This document shows positions 52,499 to 59,699 of a stretch of DNA of 64,000 nt, one piece after another; within the stretch, counting starts at the first letter, position 1, and the number at the start of each line of letters is the position of its first letter. The notes beneath the pieces are model-generated. The model did not search any database. It had not been told where the DNA came from and saw nothing but the letters and a program-made list of their open reading frames with translations. Source of the DNA: RGIG8497 sp045593265 (lineage in GTDB: Bacteria > Bacillota > Clostridia > RGIG6154). The DNA lies in NCBI GenBank assembly GCA_045593265.1, contig JAZNWH010000129.1:4992-68991 (forward strand). The letters run 5' to 3'. A program made the translations under genes and the position numbers.

Positions 52499-53227
52499 AT
52501 GAATAATAATTTATGCATATGTGATTTTCATTCACATATACTCCCCTCTATTGATGACGGTGCGAAAGATACATCTATGGCTGTAACTCTTCTGAAAGAA
52601 GAAATAGAACAAGGAGTAAAGCATCTTTGCCTTACTCCTCATTTTTATTCTAATGAAAACGTTGAGTCATTCATAAAAAAACGCAACCTCTCGTTTCTTA
52701 AACTAAAAGAACAAATATATAAAGAAAACATCAAAAACGTACCTAATATGCATTTAGGGGCTGAAGTTGCTTTAAACTATACTACACCGGAAATACCTGA
52801 TTTAAACAAGCTTTGTTTAGGCGATACGGAATTACTGCTTTTGGAAATGCCTGACACATTTTGGGGAGATTGGATACCTGAGGTTTTGTACAGAATTTCA
52901 GCAGAAAAATCATTAACACCAATAATCGCCCATGCAGACAGATATATTGATAATAAGAATTCCATAAAAATACTACAAAAACTGATAGATATGGATATTA
53001 TTATGCAATTTAATTCGTACAATCTTACACATCCCAAGGTTGTCGGACTTATAAAGAAAATTCTTGCAAGAAATGTAAACACCCCATTGATTGGCAGTGA
53101 TGCCCATAACACCAAATATCGTTCTGTTACAATCAAAAAAGTTAGTTCCCCACTGCATAAAATTCTATATGGTAAAAATTTCATAAATAATATAAATACA
53201 TTTACAGAAAGTATTTTAATAAAATAA
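52499..53227 (+). CDS. CpsB/YwqE-type tyrosine phosphatase
   Basis: 242 aa PHP-domain phosphatase. Metal-binding motifs are CDFHSHILPSIDDGAKD, LTPHFY, IIAHADRY and GSDAHNTKYR. It dephosphorylates the CpsD-type kinase tail. It is separated from the kinase by 72 bp with a weak CCGAA...TTCGG fold. A bidirectional terminator follows. Confidence 0.92.
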   Translation: MNNNLCICDFHSHILPSIDDGAKDTSMAVTLLKEEIEQGVKHLCLTPHFYSNENVESFIKKRNLSFLKLKEQIYKENIKNVPNMHLGAEVALNYTTPEIPDLNKLCLGDTELLLLEMPDTFWGDWIPEVLYRISAEKSLTPIIAHADRYIDNKNSIKILQKLIDMDIIMQFNSYNLTHPKVVGLIKKILARNVNTPLIGSDAHNTKYRSVTIKKVSSPLHKILYGKNFINNINTFTESILIK

Positions 53228-53252
53228 AACCTCTCATACGAGAGGTTTTATT
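53222..53252. terminator. Bidirectional terminator between cpsB and capA-like genes
   Basis: AATAAAACCTCT pairs with AGAGGTTTTATT around CATACG. It sits between two convergent gene ends. Confidence 0.85.
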
Positions 53253-53963
53253 TTATGCTGTCGTTTTCTTTGGATTTTGTTCCTCATTTTCAAAAATCGG
53301 AAGCTCCGCAAGTACAGGATAATTAAATTTTTCTCTTAATGATACCGTATCTTTAATTCTGTCATCGAAAAGTTCTATCATAATCACAAGTGCAGCACCT
53401 ATAACAAATCCTAACATAGACAAAACAGTTGCATTTCTTTTTGTATTTGGTGCTGATGTAGAACGTGGTATTTCAGGATGGTCTATAATCTTTACATTAC
53501 CACCTGTAACAACTCTCGCAACCTCACTCTGGGCATTATTAAGTACAGTTTCAACGATAATTGCCGCATGCTCAGGATTAGGATGTGTACAGCTTACAGA
53601 AATAATTTCTGTATCACCTTTTGCTGATACCGAAACAAAGGATGCCAACTGTCTGAAATTATAGTCAAGTCCTGTTTCTGCGCTAACACTCTTGAAAAAT
53701 GTATTACTTGAAAGTATCTGTACATAATTCTTTACAAGCTCACGGGCATATATTATATCTGAATACTCACCTTTCTTGGTCATATAATTACTGTTATCAG
53801 CAGTTATATATACGGACCCTCTTGCAGTATACACAGGTGTTACCATTAATTTTGTATACGCAACCGAACCTATAAAGAAAACTATTGTAAAAATAGCAAC
53901 TACCCACCAACGATTTAATACCATTACTACTAAATCCCATACACTGATTTGTTCTCTGTTCAA
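53253..53963 (-). CDS. CapA/YveK-type polysaccharide co-polymerase (Wzz domain)
   Basis: 236 aa from a TTG at 53963 with GAGGTG six bases upstream (a GTG at 53972 lies inside that site). Two membrane helices (about 18-38 and 175-195) enclose an extracytoplasmic domain beginning VTPVYTARGSVYITADNS. The C-terminal cytosolic tail normally activates the CpsD kinase. Unusually, it lies on the opposite strand from its kinase, in one unit with the peptide and HPr-kinase-like genes. Confidence 0.85.
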   Translation of the reverse strand: MNREQISVWDLVVMVLNRWWVVAIFTIVFFIGSVAYTKLMVTPVYTARGSVYITADNSNYMTKKGEYSDIIYARELVKNYVQILSSNTFFKSVSAETGLDYNFRQLASFVSVSAKGDTEIISVSCTHPNPEHAAIIVETVLNNAQSEVARVVTGGNVKIIDHPEIPRSTSAPNTKRNATVLSMLGFVIGAALVIMIELFDDRIKDTVSLREKFNYPVLAELPIFENEEQNPKKTTA

Positions 53964-54004
53964 AACTCTCACCTCATTGTAAATGTTATCTAAAACTATA
54001 ATTA

Positions 54005-54868
54005 TTAATCAAGAGACAATATATCTTTAACTGCGTATACCGCTTCTTTACTGATAGTACATTTCATCAAATAAACTTTCGCAACATCAATCAGCTTTTT
54101 TAAATCATCAATAAAAATACTAACCATATGTTCCAATACAGGTTTATTAATTTCATTATATAGCCTGAAAAATGCTGTAACACCATCAATCTGAGATATT
54201 TCCACACTGCTATGCTGTTCAATACAAATTATTCCTGCAAGTCTTGACTTTATATTGTTATTTATAAAATGCTTGCCTGACCACGGTGTTCCGTAAACAT
54301 ATACTTCTCCATCTGTTATTCTCATAACAGGATTATCATCATTGATATAAACAACATCCTCTAAGTGTTGTTTCCACAAAGATGTCTGTGTAGACTTTCC
54401 CGTTCCTGATGGTGCAGAAAACAAGATAGCATTTCCTTTATATGAAATAGCGGAGGCGTGAATAACATACGCATGATGCATCATCAACATATAATAAAAG
54501 GCCTGTCCAACTAATCCAAATAACTTTAAATCAATTGACGGCCCACCTATCAAAGATGTATCCTTAGCACAGATATCTGCACGATTAAAATCCTTATTCC
54601 ATGTTATTTTCGCAAGGCACAAGTCGTAGCTTTGAGAATAAGTATATGCATATACAGAACCATCAGCATTATCAATGTGCCATGAAAAACGCCCTGCACC
54701 TACAACATCTTCGTCAAAACGTTCAAGTTCAATTTCATCCTGCACTTTATAAGTAATAACCATATCTGCACCCGAAAACGGCATTTCATACTCTTTTAAC
54801 TTTTCAGACAGAAAAGCATTAGAGTTGCCTGTTATTTCAAGCTTATATCCTGCAATTAAATACTTCAC
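54005..54868 (-). CDS. HPr-kinase-like (HprK-related) protein
   Basis: 287 aa. P-loop FSAPSGTGKSTQTSLW, then INDDNPVMR and YGTPWSGKHFINNN, as in HprK-related kinases of RiPP clusters. In paeninodin-type lasso clusters such kinases phosphorylate a serine of the precursor peptide. Here the gene starts 2 bp after a Ser-rich 60-aa peptide gene, which suggests the peptide is the substrate. It lacks the N-terminal HprK domain and the SIGAGKSE-type signature of true HPr kinase/phosphorylase, so the HPr-like protein at 27603 is a less likely partner. Confidence 0.8.
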   Translation of the reverse strand: MKYLIAGYKLEITGNSNAFLSEKLKEYEMPFSGADMVITYKVQDEIELERFDEDVVGAGRFSWHIDNADGSVYAYTYSQSYDLCLAKITWNKDFNRADICAKDTSLIGGPSIDLKLFGLVGQAFYYMLMMHHAYVIHASAISYKGNAILFSAPSGTGKSTQTSLWKQHLEDVVYINDDNPVMRITDGEVYVYGTPWSGKHFINNNIKSRLAGIICIEQHSSVEISQIDGVTAFFRLYNEINKPVLEHMVSIFIDDLKKLIDVAKVYLMKCTISKEAVYAVKDILSLD

Positions 54869-54870
54869 TT

Positions 54871-55053
54871 TTATGTATTTGTGTTGCTTGTTCCATAAGC
54901 TTCCAACAAACCAATTTCATTATCTGTAACAAGACCAGAATCGCTATATCCATCAGATTGCGAATCAGAAACAGAGTCCGGAACCAATGCAGTAACGGTT
55001 TCTTTAACCTGTAATTCAACTATATTCAAAATTGGCTTTTCATATTTAATCAT
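54871..55053 (-). CDS. 60-aa Ser-rich peptide, candidate RiPP precursor
   Basis: 60 aa from ATG 55053 (GGAGG upstream). A leader-like start, MIKYEKPILNIVEL, is of the YEKPxLxxxE type common in lasso and related precursors. A low-complexity middle follows, VPDSVSDSQSDGYSDSG, then VTDNEIGLLEAYGTSNTNT. Net charge is strongly acidic. It is first in a unit with an HPr-kinase-like gene 2 bp downstream and has its own strong promoter at 55154-55182. No lasso cyclase, protease or exporter is present. Secretion or modification is inferred only. Confidence 0.65.
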   Translation of the reverse strand: MIKYEKPILNIVELQVKETVTALVPDSVSDSQSDGYSDSGLVTDNEIGLLEAYGTSNTNT

Positions 55054-55153
55054 ATACTAAACCTCCAATACCAACTTCATTCATTAATAACTAACATCCA
55101 TACTTTGCATTTTCTTCTGACAAAGCACATAAAAACACTAATTTTACTCCTAT

Positions 55154-55182
55154 ATTATATACCAAATTCTCTTAAAAGTCAA
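55154..55182 (-). promoter_or_regulatory. Strong SigA promoter of the peptide-kinase-capA operon
   Basis: On the minus strand TTGACT (55177-55182), 17 bp, TATAAT (55154-55159). It leaves a leader of roughly 95 nt before the peptide ATG, longer than for neighbouring genes. Confidence 0.8.
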
Positions 55183-55201
55183 TAGAATAAAATGTAAATC
55201 A

Positions 55202-55480
55202 TCAATTTTCCAATAAGTTTTGACTTGCAAGCTTAAAAACAAATTCATTGACATCATTATCGGCACATTCAACATCAATTTCAAATGCTTCTGCAAATTT
55301 GCTTACCAATTCGCTATATTCTGTTCCTTCATCAAGTTGTTGCCATATCCATGCACCTGTTTCATTTGTTGTAAGCATCTTTTTGAAGTCTACTATATTT
55401 TTCCCAGTTGGCACCACTATATAATCTCCTGCTATGTTCTTTAAAACAAAGCCGCTTTTGTGTTTAAGAAATTTTCTCAT
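55202..55480 (-). CDS. PqqD-family peptide-binding protein
   Basis: 92 aa with the PqqD/RRE pattern: DYIVVPTGKNIVDFKKM, LTTNETGAWIWQQL, and a C-terminal DVNEFVFKL. PqqD-type domains hold leader peptides for modifying enzymes. With the peptide and HprK-like genes it forms a RiPP-like trio. It has its own promoter (55516-55544) and stops about 20 bp before the peptide promoter. Confidence 0.85.
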   Translation of the reverse strand: MRKFLKHKSGFVLKNIAGDYIVVPTGKNIVDFKKMLTTNETGAWIWQQLDEGTEYSELVSKFAEAFEIDVECADNDVNEFVFKLASQNLLEN

Positions 55481-55515
55481 ATAATTATCTTCTTCCTTTA
55501 ATTAGCTTTACGTTA

Positions 55516-55544
55516 ATTATATCATTTTTTTTTGAATTAATCAA
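55516..55544 (-). promoter_or_regulatory. SigA-type promoter of the PqqD-like gene
   Basis: TTGATT (55539-55544), 17 bp, TATAAT (55516-55521) on the minus strand, overlapping the stop codon of the recombinase gene. Confidence 0.75.
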
Positions 55545-56673
55545 CATCTTTCCAAAATACCGTAATGTCTTTACTGCTTAAAACAATTCTTTTCACAAGA
55601 TTTTGAATTACAAAAAAATCCAGGTATTTATTATCTTTTTCTAAGCGTAATTTCTTTAGTATAATTTGAATAATTTTATTTTCTGATACATTATTACGAC
55701 AATCTACACATATAATCTTTTGGTTTTTTCTTATACATTTTCCACCACATTCACATTTCAGCAAACCACTTAAAGGATTCATCAACCCGTTTTTATCACT
55801 TCTATGACCATTTTTTATTTTTTCCTGAGTAAATGCATATATTTGTGGGTCGATTATTCTCTTATGAGTATTTTTTACACATATCCATTCATTTTCAGGA
55901 ACAGATATTCTTTTTTTGCTTTTATAGCTTAATTTATTTTTCCTGTTTTGAACCAGGTTTCCGCAGTAAACAGGATTTGTCAAAATATCCTTAACTGTTC
56001 CCCCTGTCCAGTTATAGCCTTGTTTTTTCTCTCTGTAATTCATAGGAGAAACAATTTTTTCTTTATTTAATATCTGGGCAATTTTAGATGTTCCGAAACC
56101 AAAATTATATAACCAGAATATAATCCTTACTGTCTGTTCTGTTTTGGCATCCTTAATCAGTTGATTTTTATTTTCAGGGTTTTTCATATATCCATAAGGT
56201 GCAAAAGCAAACAAACACTCCCCTTTTCTCATCTTATCCTTGAACACCGCTCTTATATTTTCTGACAAATCCTCAAGGTACCATTCGTTTATAAGTGAAT
56301 TAATCTGTCTTGTTTTTTTGTTGTTTTTATCATATGAATCAGTATTGTCAACTACAGATATAAACCGTATACCCAGCTCAAGAAATTTGTTGTTAATAAA
56401 TTTATCTATTATACTGATATCTCTTGAAAATCTTGACATCGTTTTACATATTACTGTATCAAAACATTTATTTTCTGCATCTTTAAGCATTCTGTTAAAC
56501 TCAGGCCGTTCTGCATTTATTCCCGAATAATCCTCATCTACATATATATTGTATATATCGTAGCAGTTATCTATACAGTAATTTATCAACATACTTTTTT
56601 GATTTAAAATGCTTTCACTTTCATCGCCGGTTTCATCTTCTTTTGATATTCTGCAATATAATGCCGCTTTTAT
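55537..56673 (-). CDS. Serine site-specific recombinase of the intervening element
   Basis: 378 aa if started at 56673. Catalytic domain: KAALYCRISKEDETGDESES with Ser10 as nucleophile, then YVDEDYSGINAERPEFNRML and TMSRFSRD. A Recombinase domain (MKNPENKNQLIKDAKTEQTVR onwards), GTVKDILTNPVYCGNL and a zinc ribbon (CECGGKC and CVDC) follow. The C-terminus is short for large serine recombinases. The only codons at the start are ATA (56671-56673), with AAGGAG nine bases upstream. The next ATG (56592) would omit Ser10 and give an inactive protein. A 43-codon frame overlaps the start. Confidence 0.85.
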   Translation of the reverse strand: MKAALYCRISKEDETGDESESILNQKSMLINYCIDNCYDIYNIYVDEDYSGINAERPEFNRMLKDAENKCFDTVICKTMSRFSRDISIIDKFINNKFLELGIRFISVVDNTDSYDKNNKKTRQINSLINEWYLEDLSENIRAVFKDKMRKGECLFAFAPYGYMKNPENKNQLIKDAKTEQTVRIIFWLYNFGFGTSKIAQILNKEKIVSPMNYREKKQGYNWTGGTVKDILTNPVYCGNLVQNRKNKLSYKSKKRISVPENEWICVKNTHKRIIDPQIYAFTQEKIKNGHRSDKNGLMNPLSGLLKCECGGKCIRKNQKIICVDCRNNVSENKIIQIILKKLRLEKDNKYLDFFVIQNLVKRIVLSSKDITVFWKDVD

Positions 56674-56764
56674 CTTTATTCACTCCTTCATGATAATATT
56701 TTTCGATAAATTTTATTAGTTCTTCAATCTTTGCTTTGTTAAAATTTTTATGAATTACTTTCAT
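56633..56764 (-). CDS. Small ORF (43 aa) overlapping the recombinase start
   Basis: ATG at 56764 with GGTGG four bases upstream. The predicted product is a basic helical peptide opening MKVIHKNFNKAKIEELIKFI. It overlaps the recombinase start by 41 bp in another frame and carries the recombinase ribosome-binding site inside it. It could couple translation to the ATA start, be a leader peptide, or be chance. No family is recognised. Confidence 0.4.
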   Translation of the reverse strand: MKVIHKNFNKAKIEELIKFIEKYYHEGVNKDKSGIILQNIKRR

Positions 56765-56802
56765 TCAACCACCAATTAATTATATTGCTGATGCAAAGCG
56801 AA

Positions 56803-56830
56803 AAGAACAACAAAGATACACAGATGTGGA
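56803..56830 (+). other. Right recombination junction (attR)
   Basis: Core ATACACAGA at 56816-56824, preceded by the element end AAAG and followed by TGTGGAACCC of the interrupted gene. Likely crossover dinucleotide GA at 56823-56824. Direct orientation relative to the left junction. Confidence 0.75.
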
Positions 56831-57437
56831 ACCCGTTCAGTTCAATCAGGGCTACTATACTGTTGATATAAGATTCTATTTCAGAGTTACTCTTGATGTA
56901 TACGCTGAACTTGGCAGACCTAAGAGAGTCGAAGGCATTGCTATTTATGACAAAAAAATTGCACTTTTCGGTTCCGAAGGCAAGTCAAAGATATTCCAGT
57001 CATCTTTCAATGAAGGTGCACCTGATAAACAGATAAGAGAAAAAAGCAATGTTCCTAAAGCTGTAGTTGAAGTAGTAGATCCTATTGCACTCAGCGCAAG
57101 AATTGCAGATAAATGTTCTGATAATTTATGTTGCGGCAATTGCGAAGTATCTTCAATACCTGAATGTATTTTAAATTGCTTCGAAGGTGCAATTTGTCCT
57201 GCAGATACAGAAAAAAGAGTTTATGTTACTTTAGGATTATTTACAATAACAAAACTCGAAAGAAATGTACAGCTTCTCATTCCTGTATATGATTTCTGTA
57301 TTCCTACTGACGAATGTGTTTCATCTTCTCCTGCTAATCCTTGCGACTTGTTCGATCAGATTCAGTTCCCGGTTGATGAATTCTTCCCACCTCAGAAGCA
57401 CGATTTCTTCGGTAACAACAATTGTGATTGTCAGTAA
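56817..57437 (+). pseudogene. C-terminal segment of the interrupted Cys-rich protein
   Basis: The frame holds residues 70-275 of the restored protein: YTDVEPVQFNQGYYTVDIRF, KIALFGSEGKSKIF, VVEVVDPIALSARIADKC, a Cys cluster (CCGNCEVSSIPECILNCFEG), RVYVTLGLFTITKLERNVQ, IPVYDFCIPTDECV and FPVDEFFPPQKHDFFGNNN. No ribosome-binding site or ATG precedes it. The first GTG (56826) is inside the homology, so it is not an independent gene. A strong terminator follows. The intact family is known to me only from clostridial genomes, without an assigned function. Confidence 0.8.
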
Positions 57438-57440
57438 AAG

Positions 57441-57488
57441 TATAAAAGAACATCTCCAAAAGATTTCCTTTTGGAGATGTTCTTTTAT
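57441..57488 (+). terminator. Terminator of the interrupted gene
   Basis: A perfect long hairpin, TAAAAGAACATCTCCAAAAG with its complement around ATTTC, followed by a T-rich tail. It lies 4 bp after the stop codon and would also work on the other strand. Confidence 0.85.
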
Positions 57489-57533
57489 AAATAATTCAAA
57501 TTAAACTTTGATTATCTTAATATAAAATTCAAA

Positions 57534-58871
57534 CTATTGTGTTATTTCAGGATTTTCTTCCATCATTCTTATTTTTAAGGTAACTTCCTTTCCATTACGC
57601 CATACAACTACTTCCATCATATCCCCGACTTTATGAGTGTCTCGGATTTTATTGATTTCATCAACAGTAGCAACGCTTTTTCCATCGCATTTTATTATAA
57701 CGTCTCCTGGTTGTACTCCCGCAAGATAAGCACCATATCCCTCATACACCTCATTAACATAAAAACCTACCGGAAGGTCATAGTACTTGGAAAGCTTCTC
57801 TGTTATATTAGTTCCCGATACACCTATCATAAGTCTGCCGGTTACGTAGCCCTTATTTATTAAATCGTCAACTACGAGCTTAACCTCGTTTGAAGGAATA
57901 GCAAAGCCAATACCTTCTACACCTGTTGCAGACATTTTTACAGAATTAATTCCAATAACCTCTCCGTACGCATTAACAAGAGGACCACCCGAATTACCAG
58001 AGTTTATAGCGGCATCAGTTTGGAGAAGCGTTAGGGTTTTGTCAGCTATATTAACAGTTCTGTTTACAGCACTTATAATTCCCTGTGTTACTGTTCCCAT
58101 AAGTTCCGTTCCCAAAGGATTTCCTATTGCTATTACACGACTGCCAACATTTACATATGAAGAATCGCCGAAATTTGCATACACAAGGTCTTTTTCTTCA
58201 ATCTTCAAAACTGCTAAATCACTTCGTGCATCATATCCTACAACTGTTGCCGGATACTCTTTGCCTGTATTTAAAATTACTTTTAATTCTCTTGCATTTT
58301 CAATAACATGAAAGTTCGTTACAATATAACCCTCTTCATTTATTATAACACCTGAACCACTTGATTCCGATGCCATATTAAAAAAGCTGATTGCATTTGT
58401 TTTATTTATAATACCTACAACTGCAGGCCCTACCTTTGCAGCAACATCCTCTGTTGAAAGCTCTTCTCCATCGGGAATAAACTGCTCGGTCTGTGTATTC
58501 TGTTTCATCTGAGAAGCATTGCTTTGATGAAAGTAAGTTTTATTGCCCTGCTTTTTATCTGCAATAGAAAATCCTATCAAAGTACCTGCAACAAGACACA
58601 CAACTAACCCAATTCCAACTCCTGCAACAGCCCACTTCCTGGAACGCTTTTTATTTTTAGCAATGAGCACATCTTCGTCATCACTCAGAACTTCTTCAGC
58701 TTCATAAGAATAAGTATATTCCCCTTCGTTATTTACTGAATTGTCAGAAGTGTTGACTTCAAAATCATCTTCTGTATATTCAACAGCTTCATCCAAATTA
58801 AGTTCTTTTTCTGTTTCTTCAAATTTATTTTCGTCTGTCTGCTCGTCTCTTGTATTTTCATCATTAAGCAT
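57534..58871 (-). CDS. HtrA/DegP-type membrane serine protease
   Basis: 445 aa from the ATG at 58871 (CAGGAGGATCTAAA upstream). An acidic cytosolic N-terminus (about 1-80), one membrane helix (about 83-107), a trypsin-like domain with catalytic NFHVIENA (His), ARSDLAVL (Asp) and INSGNSGGPL (Ser), and one C-terminal PDZ domain (AYLAGVQPGDVIIKCDGK). It handles misfolded proteins outside the membrane under envelope stress. Confidence 0.93.
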   Translation of the reverse strand: MLNDENTRDEQTDENKFEETEKELNLDEAVEYTEDDFEVNTSDNSVNNEGEYTYSYEAEEVLSDDEDVLIAKNKKRSRKWAVAGVGIGLVVCLVAGTLIGFSIADKKQGNKTYFHQSNASQMKQNTQTEQFIPDGEELSTEDVAAKVGPAVVGIINKTNAISFFNMASESSGSGVIINEEGYIVTNFHVIENARELKVILNTGKEYPATVVGYDARSDLAVLKIEEKDLVYANFGDSSYVNVGSRVIAIGNPLGTELMGTVTQGIISAVNRTVNIADKTLTLLQTDAAINSGNSGGPLVNAYGEVIGINSVKMSATGVEGIGFAIPSNEVKLVVDDLINKGYVTGRLMIGVSGTNITEKLSKYYDLPVGFYVNEVYEGYGAYLAGVQPGDVIIKCDGKSVATVDEINKIRDTHKVGDMMEVVVWRNGKEVTLKIRMMEENPEITQ

Positions 58872-58962
58872 TTTAGATCCTCCTGACTCCACTGCCTTTA
58901 GCATTTATTATGTCAATTAATATACACCATAGTTTTGTAATTTATGTGAAAAAAGTCAAAAC

Positions 58963-59655
58963 TCATTGAGAAACATTAAAACTATATCCTACTCCCCACA
59001 CAGTATCTATACTCCAAGCCTGAGTTTTTAGATTAAACCTCTTCCTGAGCTTTTTAATATGTACATCTACAGTTCTGCTGTCGCCAAAATAATCATATCC
59101 CCATACTCTGTCAAGAAGCTGTTCACGGGTAAAAACTCTTCCTGCATTATTAGCAAGAAAATATAATAGTTCTATTTCCTTCTTTGGTAATTTATATTTC
59201 TCCCCGGCCACAATTATTTCATATGAGGAGATATTAATATATAAATCTGTATACAGCACCTCATCCGGTGAGCTGTTTCTTACCTTTGCCACGCGTTTTA
59301 AAACTGCATTTATTCTTGCACAGGATTCTCTTATATCCCAGTCTTTATTTATAAATTCATCTACACCTACACTGTAACATAATAATTTATATTCTATGTT
59401 ATTATTGCGAGATATAATAATGAGAGGAATATCCGTTGTTTTTCTTATTTCAATTATGAATTCATTACTTTGCTCTTTGAAAAAATCATCATCAACAACT
59501 ATCAGAAAAGGAGTCTCTTTTTTCAATATTTCAAATGCTTTTTCACCTTGAGTACAACAGACTATATCGTATCCGTATTTACGCAAATTTGCAGAAATAT
59601 TATTAACATACATACCATCACTGCAGTAAACAAGAATTTTTATATTTAAAGCCAA
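58963..59655 (-). CDS. OmpR-family response regulator, atypical receiver, no adjacent kinase
   Basis: 230 aa from a TTG (AGGAGAGG upstream). The receiver domain (1-120) has a likely phospho-Asp in LIVVDDDFF and Lys in EFINKDW, but the usual acidic pair at the N-terminus is reduced (ILVYCSDG). The C-terminal winged helix is standard (LPKKEIELLYFLANNAGRVFTREQLLDRVWGYDYFGDSRTVDVHIKKLR in parts). No histidine kinase gene is next to it, so signalling may be non-canonical or the kinase lies elsewhere. Confidence 0.88.
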   Translation of the reverse strand: MALNIKILVYCSDGMYVNNISANLRKYGYDIVCCTQGEKAFEILKKETPFLIVVDDDFFKEQSNEFIIEIRKTTDIPLIIISRNNNIEYKLLCYSVGVDEFINKDWDIRESCARINAVLKRVAKVRNSSPDEVLYTDLYINISSYEIIVAGEKYKLPKKEIELLYFLANNAGRVFTREQLLDRVWGYDYFGDSRTVDVHIKKLRKRFNLKTQAWSIDTVWGVGYSFNVSQ

Positions 59656-59699
59656 GACAACCTCTCCTTACATCATTAGCAGCTTTAAAAAACTACCAA

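Larger units (their letters stand above)
49517..56815. mobile_element. 7299-bp intervening element inserted in a conserved gene
   Basis: The element is bounded by direct ATACACAGA cores at 49517-49525 and 56816-56824. It carries a serine recombinase with its gene start about 140 bp from the right core. Its own perfect SigA promoter begins 30 bp inside the left core. Cargo: capD-, cpsD-, cpsB-like genes on the plus strand, and a capA-like gene, an HPr-kinase-like gene, a 60-aa peptide and a PqqD-like gene on the minus strand. The layout matches skin-type elements that interrupt sporulation genes and are excised in the mother cell. Whether this one still moves is not shown by the sequence. Confidence 0.8.

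Noticed and set aside
54005..55480. Complete lasso-peptide cluster
   Set aside because: No asparagine-synthetase-like cyclase, transglutaminase-like protease or exporter is present; only peptide, HprK-like and PqqD-like genes.
55537..56592. Recombinase starting at ATG 56592
   Set aside because: This start would remove the catalytic Ser10 segment that is intact in the same frame just upstream.
56826..57437. Independent gene starting at GTG 56826
   Set aside because: No ribosome-binding site; the start falls inside a conserved segment whose N-terminal part is at 49311-49525.
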